Assembly: GCA_903918045.1 (NCBI GenBank)
Contig: CAIXCY010000082.1
Location: forward strand, 1-63,729
Source: an uncultured Bacteroidia bacterium
Lineage (GTDB): Bacteria > Bacteroidota > Bacteroidia > Bacteroidales > Prolixibacteraceae
Reading direction: 5' to 3'
DNA: 63,729 bases
Part shown: positions 54,570 to 62,575 of the stretch, piece after piece
How the letters are laid out: every line of letters starts with the position of its first letter
Numbering within the stretch: position 1 is the first letter of the stretch
Notes under the pieces: generated by a model
The model's input: the letters and a program-made list of their open reading frames with translations, nothing else
Told to the model about the DNA's origin: nothing
Database searches by the model: none
Program-made: the position numbers and the translations under genes

Positions 54570-57500
54570 GATGATCCCTTATTTAATTGGAAAAGTTGCT
54601 CCAGGTAGGTATAGTCATAATCGTTCGCTAAGGCGGTCAGGTATTGAATCAGATCTGAATAATCCGGTTTAATCTGTTTTATAAGTTCAAGAATTAGATC
54701 GAGATCTGCCGAATCAATAGCAGCCAGAATCTCAGTTACCAGCCTCTGCTCCACATTGGCCAGATCTTCTTTAATCGCATTTAGGTTCTCGGAATAGGGT
54801 GACAATGGCAGTGCGAAATCGGTCTGTTCATAACAGAATTTTATACCGAGAATTTCGCCAATCACGCTAAACAACTCGTTTTCATGAAAAGGTTTGCGGA
54901 TATAACCTTTCATTCCAAGGGCAATAATCAGGTTTCGTTCATCCTCAAAAGAGCTTGCAGTAACAGCAACGACAGGAGTTCTTCTCCCTTTTTCAGTGGC
55001 TTGAATCAGCTTAAATGCCTCATAACCATCCATAACAGGCATTCGTATATCCATTAAGATAAGATGAGGATTCCATTCCTTAAATTTCACCAGCGCATCT
55101 GCCCCATTCACAGCTTCCATGGTTTCAAACCCCACTAACTTTAAGAGGTTGACCATCACTTCAAGATTCTCCTTAATATCATCAACGACCAGGATGCGAT
55201 AGTGCGCCGTGCCACTTTCGATCCCCGTTACCCGTTTGTTGAATGACTTTCGGTCGAAGGTTGTATTTCCAAGTTTAGTGTTCAGTGTGAAGGTGAATAC
55301 AGAACCTTTCCCCTCTTCACTTGTCGCGGTTATATTACCTCCCATCAGAAGTGATAATTCATGGCTTAATGCAAGTCCCAGTCCTGTCCCGCTGCTTTTA
55401 CCAATCCCTGAACTGGTTTGCTCAAAACGTTTGAACAATTTGTCCATATCGGATTTGGATATTCCGGAGCCGGAATCTTCCACTTCTATAACCAATATGC
55501 CTGAATCTTCGGTTTGTTTTTCGAATCCGGCTCGTACTGTTACACCACCTTGTTCGGTGAATTTTATCGAGTTCCCGATGAGATTAACCAGAATCCGGCG
55601 GAACTTGGTCTCATCAATAATGATGTGGGAAGGAAAATTATTTGCAACTTCAAAATTGAAATCAAGATGTTTACTGTGTGCCTGCTCTTTGAACAGAACC
55701 CTTGTGTCGTTAAGCAGGGCAAATAGGTCTACATTGACCGGATTTAATCCAGTATGTCCTGCCTCTATTTTGGAGAGTTCGAGAATGTCATTAATGAGCG
55801 ACAAGAGATGTTCACCAGACCGGACGATTGAATTATTATACTCTTTTTGCGTAACCGTAAGATTTGGATCCCGACTAATAAGCTGTAAAAATCCAATGAT
55901 TGCATTGAGCGGGGTGCGGATCTCATGCGACATATTAGCCAGGAAGGTACTCTTTGCCTTATTGGCGATCTCAGCGCGGGCTGCCATTTCCGTGGCCATG
56001 GCATTGGCTGTTTCAAGGTAAACGTTGGTTTGAAGTAACTCCTTCTCTGCCTCCTTTTGAACTGAAATATCCTGAATCAGGGCGACTATATAATCGACAG
56101 AAGAATCAGATTTCCGGACGCAACCTACGGATAACATAGTCCATACCTTATCACCGTTCTTCCTGACAAAACGCTTCTCAATCCTATAGGAGTCAATTTC
56201 ACCTGCCAATATCCGGTTAAACTCAGCTTCATCGGCTGTAAGATCGCGGGGATCGGTCAGATCGGCCCAGGTAAGGTGATCCAATTCCTGTTTCGAATAG
56301 CCCAGCATTTGTTGAAGCGCCTCGTTGACCTCGATCCACCCTTTATCCAGGGAGGTAATTGTAAAACCAACCATTGGTAATTCAAAGGCACGCCGGAACC
56401 GTTTCTCGCTCACTCTTCGGTCATCTTCAGCTCGCTTGCGTTCAGTAATATCCCTTACGATTCCCAATAATCTTATTGGCTGATTATTATGATCTTTAAT
56501 AAGCCATCCCCGAATTGAAATCGGAAAATGGGTACCATCTTTACGGATGCACTCCTTCTCGTACTCATCAGAAAATCCTGTATTGAAAATTTGCGGCACA
56601 ATAACCTCCGTTTCAAATTTGTGCCACTTTTCAGGGGTAAGTTGCTGGTAGGTTAGCTGACGAATTTCATCCAATGAATAATCACCAAGCATCTTCAGAT
56701 AGGAAGGGTTGCATTCGAGTATTTTCCCCTCCAGATCGGTAACGACAACACCATCAACCATCGAATTGTAGAGGCTCCGGTATCGCTCCTCGCTCTCCCG
56801 TATTAACTCCTCAGCCTTTTGGCGATCCGTAATGTCTTCTACTGTTCCCAGGTAGTACAAGATGTTGCCGTTCAAATTCCGGATCGTCCGTGCACTTTCA
56901 GAAACAAAAATTTTCCCGCCATCTTTTTTAGTCCATTGTGACCTTTTCCCCTCGATAACCCCTTTCTCATTGATTTCATTGAGGAAATCACGACGGTCAT
57001 AATTGGCATAAAACTCATTCTCCAGATTTATTTTCTTCAGTTCTTCGGCAGAGGAATAACCTAACATGGCGCAAAGTGCAGGGTTAACTTCAATGATAGA
57101 CCCATCCGGCGCGGTTTGATAAATCCCTATAACCAAATTGTCGAACAGGGTTTTAAGTTTACCCTCGTACTCAAATAAAACATTCTCAGAGGCTTTCTGA
57201 CGATCAAAATCAATCAGCATCCCAATAATCCGAACCGGTTTGCCACGACTATCCTTTTCAAGAATTTTCCCCCTGTCGAGCACCCATTTCCAGCCTCCGG
57301 ATTTGGTCATCATACGATAGGTGACCTCATATTTTTCCGATTTCCCGCCGATATAATCGTTAAATGCCTTAGTAACCCCGGAAATATCGTCTGGATTTAT
57401 TAACCGATTGAATAATTCGAGGCTTGAAGCGACCTCCTGTTCACCGTATCCCAACATTTCAAACCAGGACTTATGATAAGTTATCTTTCGGGAAAGCAGA

Positions 57501-58636
57501 TTGAAATCCCATATTCCTGCCTCAGACTGCGTTAATGAGATATTCATAACTGCCTCAGATTCGATCAGTTGTTGCCGAACCTTTGACTTCAAAGCTATAA
57601 TTCTGGCGACCATCCATGAGCCGATAAAGCAAGAAAGTATTAGTATCAAATAGAGTAAACCGGGCCATTGATATGACTCTGGCGATAACAGTGAAAGGTC
57701 ATTTGTAGGGAGCAGCGAAATAATCTTCCACGAATAGTTTACAGGGACTACCAAAAATTTGCTATTTTTCTCGTCTGTTAGGAACGGATAGATTGTTGAG
57801 ACTGTAAATAGCCCCTCTTCAGCCATAAATTGCCCGTTTTCAGTTGCCCTGATTTGTCTGTAACTCTTTGGGAAGACCCGTTCAATGGTTTTGTCTTTTT
57901 TATTTGGAAACATAAATCCCCAATTATAGGAGGTATCCTGCCCTGCGAGAAAATAACCCTCACTATTTATAAGATATTGAATTCCTGAAATTTTTGTAGT
58001 ATGACCCTCGATTTTTTCAAGCAGGATATTTCCATCAATATTCAGAACACAAATTCCGGTTTTTTTTGTGCCGTTGAATTTAGGGGTGCATATTCGGATC
58101 GTAGGCTGTAAATTCTCAATATTCAGGACAAAAGGAAAAACATAGATCTTTCCTGAATCTATCTGTAGCGCTTCCTGAAAATAGATTGGGTTACAACTTT
58201 GCCTTAAGTCGTTTCTATCAATTACCACAGGATGGTTATCTTTCCATTTAATCGCAGAGGTCGCCTCGCCTGTCAAATTATAAACCTGGAATTGTTCGTA
58301 TTTTGGCTTCTGGTTAAATAATTCAATAACAAGTTTACCAAATGCGTTTTTAGTTATTTCAGGTTGAGGCGACTTGCTACTCTTCTCTGTCAGATTCGAG
58401 ATTTGTGCTAAAACAGATAGGTCGAGTACTGTTTCATCCAGATAGTTAGTAATAATACCCCTTTCAAGGAGGATTTCGCGTTGTTGAGATTCCTTATTAA
58501 AGATCATTTGGCGATCATTCGAAAGTTGGATTCCCAAATAAAGAAGGGCTGATAAAACAAGTAAACTTAGTGTAAACAGGGCGAAGAAGGCTCTGATAAA
58601 ATAGGTTCTGTATTTAGAGGTATGAAAATATTTCAT
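54563..58636 (-). CDS. Membrane hybrid histidine kinase with sensor, four PAS domains and receiver
   Basis: 1357 residues. Two transmembrane helices (about 15-33 and 330-350) flank an extracytoplasmic sensor of about 290 residues, probably Cache-like. Four PAS domains follow (about 365-480, 490-610, 625-740, 750-870), then HisKA with NMSHEIRTPLNAI near 917, an ATPase domain (NSIKFTEQGG, DSGSGIS, GTGLGLALSHEL) and a receiver (about 1150-1270, phospho-Asp in LILMDIRMP). The final ~85 helical residues may be an HPt-like tail. It senses an unknown external signal. Its last bases overlap the start of the second kinase gene. Confidence 0.92.
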   Translation of the reverse strand: MKYFHTSKYRTYFIRAFFALFTLSLLVLSALLYLGIQLSNDRQMIFNKESQQREILLERGIITNYLDETVLDLSVLAQISNLTEKSSKSPQPEITKNAFGKLVIELFNQKPKYEQFQVYNLTGEATSAIKWKDNHPVVIDRNDLRQSCNPIYFQEALQIDSGKIYVFPFVLNIENLQPTIRICTPKFNGTKKTGICVLNIDGNILLEKIEGHTTKISGIQYLINSEGYFLAGQDTSYNWGFMFPNKKDKTIERVFPKSYRQIRATENGQFMAEEGLFTVSTIYPFLTDEKNSKFLVVPVNYSWKIISLLPTNDLSLLSPESYQWPGLLYLILILSCFIGSWMVARIIALKSKVRQQLIESEAVMNISLTQSEAGIWDFNLLSRKITYHKSWFEMLGYGEQEVASSLELFNRLINPDDISGVTKAFNDYIGGKSEKYEVTYRMMTKSGGWKWVLDRGKILEKDSRGKPVRIIGMLIDFDRQKASENVLFEYEGKLKTLFDNLVIGIYQTAPDGSIIEVNPALCAMLGYSSAEELKKINLENEFYANYDRRDFLNEINEKGVIEGKRSQWTKKDGGKIFVSESARTIRNLNGNILYYLGTVEDITDRQKAEELIRESEERYRSLYNSMVDGVVVTDLEGKILECNPSYLKMLGDYSLDEIRQLTYQQLTPEKWHKFETEVIVPQIFNTGFSDEYEKECIRKDGTHFPISIRGWLIKDHNNQPIRLLGIVRDITERKRAEDDRRVSEKRFRRAFELPMVGFTITSLDKGWIEVNEALQQMLGYSKQELDHLTWADLTDPRDLTADEAEFNRILAGEIDSYRIEKRFVRKNGDKVWTMLSVGCVRKSDSSVDYIVALIQDISVQKEAEKELLQTNVYLETANAMATEMAARAEIANKAKSTFLANMSHEIRTPLNAIIGFLQLISRDPNLTVTQKEYNNSIVRSGEHLLSLINDILELSKIEAGHTGLNPVNVDLFALLNDTRVLFKEQAHSKHLDFNFEVANNFPSHIIIDETKFRRILVNLIGNSIKFTEQGGVTVRAGFEKQTEDSGILVIEVEDSGSGISKSDMDKLFKRFEQTSSGIGKSSGTGLGLALSHELSLLMGGNITATSEEGKGSVFTFTLNTKLGNTTFDRKSFNKRVTGIESGTAHYRILVVDDIKENLEVMVNLLKLVGFETMEAVNGADALVKFKEWNPHLILMDIRMPVMDGYEAFKLIQATEKGRRTPVVAVTASSFEDERNLIIALGMKGYIRKPFHENELFSVIGEILGIKFCYEQTDFALPLSPYSENLNAIKEDLANVEQRLVTEILAAIDSADLDLILELIKQIKPDYSDLIQYLTALANDYDYTYLEQLFQLNKGSSC

Positions 58637-58947
58637 TTCCTGTTGTTGTTAAAAATCAGAATCAACTGAACTATTTGATGGGAAGCCGCAAAAAAGAGTA
58701 TAAAATTTTCGGTTAGGTCAAAAGTAGAGATATTTGAATATTTAACAACTACCCCATCATCTTTTTAAACCAATTCAACAAAATATTCCGACAAATGTAA
58801 AATAGTCGTCGTAAAATTACCTGGTTAGTAAAAAAAAGTGATGGATGAACTGAAATACCTTATTAAAAAAAGCTAATCCGCTTAAAATTAAGTTAACTAT
58901 AATAAAACCTCAGGATCCCCCAGAATCAAAAGGTTTATAATGCGTGC
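58637..58947. other. Intergenic region upstream of the kinase pair
   Basis: 311 bases without a gene. The only signal I see is the minus-strand promoter at 58719-58748. Confidence 0.6.
58719..58748 (-). promoter_or_regulatory. Promoter of the kinase pair
   Basis: On the minus strand TTG (58748-58746), a 19-base spacer and TACTTTTG (58726-58719) match the Bacteroidota consensus, 83 bases before the ATG. Confidence 0.65.
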
Positions 58948-59694
58948 CTAGTTGGCTAAGGTCTCCTCTGTATATAACATAACAGAAGCCGATGCTGCGG
59001 CGAGAAGCACCTTCATTTTCTCATCCAGGTTTTGATGAAGCCAGACATATTTTTTCTGAAAGCCATCCGGAGATGACTGGACTGCAGCAATGGAATGCTG
59101 GTCAAGGAAAAACTCATATCCCAGAATAAGTTTTAAAAATGGAACCTTGCCATCCTCCCACTCCCTAACTTCGCGGATATGAATTGTCTTCACGCCGTTT
59201 GTTAAAATACCCTCGGCTGAAAAATTATTCCTTACAATTGCCCCCCGCTTGGCAACAATAATCATTTTCCAATCCGCGGTGTCACCTTTCAAGGAAAATG
59301 AAGCCATATAGTTATCAGAACTTACGTTTAAGATTGAAAAATCCCCCTTTTCAGTTTCACTGGTTTTTGTGTTTGTCGAAGTGCTAACCTGGACGGAATC
59401 TCTATCGTTTGCCACAAACAAAAAAGAGGATTTTTTCTTCGATTCAGATTTGGTCTCTGAACTGAAAAAACCTGTACTTGACCTGGTTGATGTCCACCCT
59501 GTCTTTCCGGAAACGATCCGGTATGGCCCAAACTGGTATTTACCAACTGTTCCAAAAGCCTTGCGCTTCGCCTCCATTGGAGAGCTGTTGCTTTTAAGTT
59601 CATTTTCGAGTCTCATAATCTTTTGTCCATAACTGTTTACCACTGTGGCTGAGATTAAAATTAAACCGATGATCAAAGTGAAGAGATTTTTCAT
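58948..59694 (-). CDS. Secreted protein of unknown function
   Basis: 248 residues with a signal peptide (about 1-23, ending NSYG). After a Ser/Thr/Lys-rich stretch (about 70-110) there is a beta-rich domain without recognised motif. No membrane anchor. It is divergent from the ECF sigma factor gene, 63 bases away between start codons, so it could be part of the sigma factor's stress or surface response, but nothing in the sequence proves that. Confidence 0.6.
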   Translation of the reverse strand: MKNLFTLIIGLILISATVVNSYGQKIMRLENELKSNSSPMEAKRKAFGTVGKYQFGPYRIVSGKTGWTSTRSSTGFFSSETKSESKKKSSFLFVANDRDSVQVSTSTNTKTSETEKGDFSILNVSSDNYMASFSLKGDTADWKMIIVAKRGAIVRNNFSAEGILTNGVKTIHIREVREWEDGKVPFLKLILGYEFFLDQHSIAAVQSSPDGFQKKYVWLHQNLDEKMKVLLAAASASVMLYTEETLAN

Positions 59695-59731
59695 TGCAAA
59701 AAATTTTAATTTTTAATTATTGTTTTAATTG

Positions 59732-59739
59732 TACATTTG
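59732..59739 (+). promoter_or_regulatory. -7 element of the ECF sigma factor gene
   Basis: TACATTTG fits TAnnTTTG, 18 bases before the ATG at 59758. It contains the TTG that would give a longer reading of the gene, which argues against that start. Confidence 0.5.
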
Positions 59740-59757
59740 AAAACTTATAAACCTGGA

Positions 59758-60336
59758 ATGTCGAAACAAAGGGTTGAACCGGCTGATAAAGTTATAAATA
59801 GTACTTCAGAAATTGATTTTGAGGCTATTTTTAAGAAATATTTTCCTGCCCTGAGGAAGTATGCTCAATTATTTGTTCAGGAACAAGTTGCCGAGGATAT
59901 TGTTCAGGATATACTGATTTATATTTGGGAAAAACGTGAAAATCTCCAGATTCACACCTCAACCGAAGCCTATCTTTTCCGATCCGTGTACCATCGGTGT
60001 TTAAGCCAGATTAAGCACCGGAATATCCATTCCAGACATCTTTCCCAAATCGAAATTGATTTACGCCAGGCAGAGCTCAGCTACTTCGATTCCGATCAGA
60101 ATGAGGCAATCCGAAAACTGTTCATGAACGATCTAGGCCGGGAATTGAATCATGCGATTGACAATCTGCCCCCAAGATGCCGCGAAGCATTTGAGTTAAG
60201 CTTCCTCCAGGATCATCATAATAAAGAGATCAGCGAAAAACTTAACATTTCGGTCAATACCGTTGAAAGCCATATTACCAATGCGCTGACGGCATTGCGT
60301 AAGAAGCTTTCAAAACTTATGGCTGTACTTGTTTAA
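59758..60336 (+). CDS. ECF-family RNA polymerase sigma factor
   Basis: 192 residues from the ATG at 59758. Region 2 (about 20-95: FKKYFPALRKYAQLFV, AEDIVQDILIYIWEKR) recognises the -10 element and melts DNA; region 4 (about 125-190: LPPRCREAFELSFLQDHHNKEIS, then a helix-turn-helix, VNTVESHITNALTALRKKL) reads the -35 element. This is the FecI-like type that Bacteroidota pair with an anti-sigma factor to control SusCD-like systems. Its anti-sigma gene, 101 bases downstream, is broken. Confidence 0.93.
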   Translation: MSKQRVEPADKVINSTSEIDFEAIFKKYFPALRKYAQLFVQEQVAEDIVQDILIYIWEKRENLQIHTSTEAYLFRSVYHRCLSQIKHRNIHSRHLSQIEIDLRQAELSYFDSDQNEAIRKLFMNDLGRELNHAIDNLPPRCREAFELSFLQDHHNKEISEKLNISVNTVESHITNALTALRKKLSKLMAVLV

Positions 60337-60437
60337 GCCTGAGAACTATTATAACTCTTTGACTCACGCAAAACCGCAAAGAAAAAAAATAAAATAAATC
60401 GCTATTCCTTTAGTGGTTTTTTGCTTCCCGATCGTCA

Positions 60438-60749
60438 ATGTTCAAAATGCCCAAAATGAGCGATCCTAATATAGACGATTACCAAATCCTGAAATACCTT
60501 CAGGGAAGTAGCACTCCGGATGAAACAGCAAAAATACTTCATTGGCTTTCAATGTCTGAAGAAAACCGAAATAGTTACTTCCAGCTAAAAGCATTGTGGC
60601 ATGCCTATAAGGGCATTTTTGAAAACGATCAGCTCAACCTTGAGAAATCACTTTTAGCTTATCGGGCCCGGATAACTCCGGTGCGAAAAACCTCACTCCT
60701 AAGCGTTGTCATTTCCAAATTAGTTTCAATCCGTTATTTCCCCAACTAA
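60438..60749 (+). pseudogene. Truncated FecR-type anti-sigma factor
   Basis: 103 residues. Residues about 10-75 (DPNIDDYQILKYLQG, ETAKILHWLS, RNSYFQLKALWHAYKG) match the N-terminal sigma-binding part of FecR/anti-sigma proteins in Bacteroidota. Normal members run to over 300 residues, with a transmembrane helix and a periplasmic FecR domain. Here the frame ends after VRKTSLLSVVISKLVSI and RYFPN, before either. An ATG six codons in (60456) is an equally good start. The missing part has been replaced by the tail of another gene (60725-60910). Confidence 0.8.
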
Positions 60750-60910
60750 AACCTTTGTATGCCACCGACCAATACAACAATCGGACTGTCCTCCTTGACG
60801 TCGATCCGCAGGGTTATCTTTTCAACCTTACCTGTTTTGCTGAAAAAGGGGAATTTAATGCCATACCCGGTGCCAACGGAAATGTTTATATTAAAATTAA
60901 TAGTAAATAA
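60725..60910 (+). pseudogene. C-terminal fragment of a lost gene
   Basis: In a frame different from the anti-sigma fragment, the DNA reads FNPLFPQLKPLYATDQ, then YNNRTVLLDVDPQGYLF, then CFAEKGEFNA and ends NVYIKINSK with TAA at 60908-60910. This has the look of the conserved end of an extracellular glycan-related protein, but I cannot name the family. It has no start of its own and abuts the truncated anti-sigma gene, so a deletion probably joined the two. Confidence 0.6.
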
Positions 60911-60916
60911 ACCAAG

Positions 60917-62554
60917 ATGAAAAATCACAACCGGATAAATTTTCTAAAATACACCCTTCCGCTGATTCTTATTCTTTTATCCGTTCAACAAATTCTGGCA
61001 CAGCTGTATCTTCATACTCAAGGGAAAGAGATCGTCGATGAGCACGGAAAAAAAATTCTTCTGCGGGGCGTCGGGCTTGGAAACTGGATGTTGCCCGAAG
61101 GGTACATGTGGAAATTTGGGAAAGAGGGTGATCGCCCCCGTAAGATTGAAAAGGTTGTCTCGGATCTTATTGGTCCCGTTAAAGCTGATAAATTCTGGAA
61201 ATCCTTTCGCTCAAATTACATTGCGGAGGCCGACATCCGGAGAATATCAGAACTGGGATACAACTCAGTCCGCCCTGCCTTAAATGCCAGGCTTTTTCTC
61301 ACGGAAGGAGACAAGAATGTCTTTATTGAAGAAGGGTTTGCACTCCTTGACAACCTGGTTTCGTGGTGTAAAAAGTACAATCTTTACGTGATAATCGATA
61401 TGCATGCCGCCCCGGGAGGACAAACGGGCCAAAATATCGATGACAGCCCAAATAATGAACCCGAATTGTTTATGAATCCTAAAAACCAGGATCTGCTGGA
61501 AAAACTATGGATTAAAATTGCAGAAAGGTATAAGGATGAACCCACAGTGGCAGCTTACGACCTGTTAAACGAGCCTTTACCTGAGATGACCGGCGCCGCA
61601 GTCAAATACAAAGATCAACTGATTCCGGTTTATGAACGATTGATTAAGGCAATTCGTAGGGTGGATCAAAAACACATGATCACCCTCGAAGGCTACAACT
61701 GGGCAAATGACTGGTCCACATTCGGCAAACACCTGGATGATAACCTGATTTACCAATTCCATTATTATTGCTGGAACAAACCCGATCAACTCAACGACAT
61801 CAGTCAGTTCCTCGAAAAACAGCAACAACTCAATACCCCTGTCTGGGTAGGTGAAACCGGGGAAAAAGACAATACAATCTATTTTGCTACCACGCAGTAT
61901 TTTGAAAAAAACAACATCGGCTGGTCGTTCTGGCCCTGGAAAAAGCTGGATACTAAAAACACCCCTTATTCGATTAATCTACCTGCTCAATGGAATGAAA
62001 TTACTGCATTCACTGAGAACGGGGTTAAACCTGCTTCAACAGTAAATTCAGAAAAGATATTCAATGAATTTCTGGAAAATATTAAGCTGGCAAACTGTGT
62101 TTATTTCCCCGATGTTGTGAATGCGATGTTGCGACAACTTCCAGTCAGGATAGAGGGTGAGAACTATGGCCATGATGGGTTTGGAAAATCTTACTTTGTA
62201 AAGGACACCCTAAAAAGATCAATGACCTATCGGATCAAAGAGCCGGTGCCCATTAATGTATTTGGCAAGGATAAATCAGGATTATGCGCTGAATTAGTCG
62301 CCGGTGAATGGATTATCTCCACATTCAACTGCCGTACAAAACCTTTGAATCAGGTTGTCCTAAGGGCTAAAGCATTGGCCAAACCGGCACACATAACACT
62401 ATCTGTAAACGGCATAAGCTCGGATTTGAAGATCGGATCAACGGATTGGTCAGAATTGAAAGCAGTTTGTTTCAAGTTTATTCCGGGGGAAAATCAGATC
62501 AAGGTATTTATCCGGCATGGAACGATTGAGTTGGACTGGATTGATGTGAAATGA
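60917..62554 (+). CDS. Secreted GH5 glycoside hydrolase with C-terminal carbohydrate-binding domain
   Basis: 545 residues with a signal peptide (about 1-30). The GH5 barrel: LLRGVGLGNWM near 48, YNSVRPALNARL near 115, the acid/base Glu in DLLNEPLP near 218 and the nucleophile Glu in VWVGETGE near 315, with the aromatic FWPWKK near 336. Residues about 410-545 form a beta-sandwich domain that starts RIEGENYGHDG, like a CBM6/35-type module, and ends ELDWIDVK. It cleaves beta-1,4- or beta-1,3-linked glucans or mannans. The ThuA gene starts 21 bases later, so the two are cotranscribed. Confidence 0.9.
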   Translation: MKNHNRINFLKYTLPLILILLSVQQILAQLYLHTQGKEIVDEHGKKILLRGVGLGNWMLPEGYMWKFGKEGDRPRKIEKVVSDLIGPVKADKFWKSFRSNYIAEADIRRISELGYNSVRPALNARLFLTEGDKNVFIEEGFALLDNLVSWCKKYNLYVIIDMHAAPGGQTGQNIDDSPNNEPELFMNPKNQDLLEKLWIKIAERYKDEPTVAAYDLLNEPLPEMTGAAVKYKDQLIPVYERLIKAIRRVDQKHMITLEGYNWANDWSTFGKHLDDNLIYQFHYYCWNKPDQLNDISQFLEKQQQLNTPVWVGETGEKDNTIYFATTQYFEKNNIGWSFWPWKKLDTKNTPYSINLPAQWNEITAFTENGVKPASTVNSEKIFNEFLENIKLANCVYFPDVVNAMLRQLPVRIEGENYGHDGFGKSYFVKDTLKRSMTYRIKEPVPINVFGKDKSGLCAELVAGEWIISTFNCRTKPLNQVVLRAKALAKPAHITLSVNGISSDLKIGSTDWSELKAVCFKFIPGENQIKVFIRHGTIELDWIDVK

Positions 62555-62575
62555 ATTTTAAAAGCAAGAAGAAGT

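Noticed and set aside
55209-56021. Plus-strand 270-residue reading frame
   Set aside because: It is antisense to the hybrid kinase ATPase region, with serine-rich shadow composition and no motif.
60746-60928. Minus-strand 60-residue reading frame
   Set aside because: It is the shadow of the gene-tail fragment at 60725-60910, which reads more convincingly on the plus strand.
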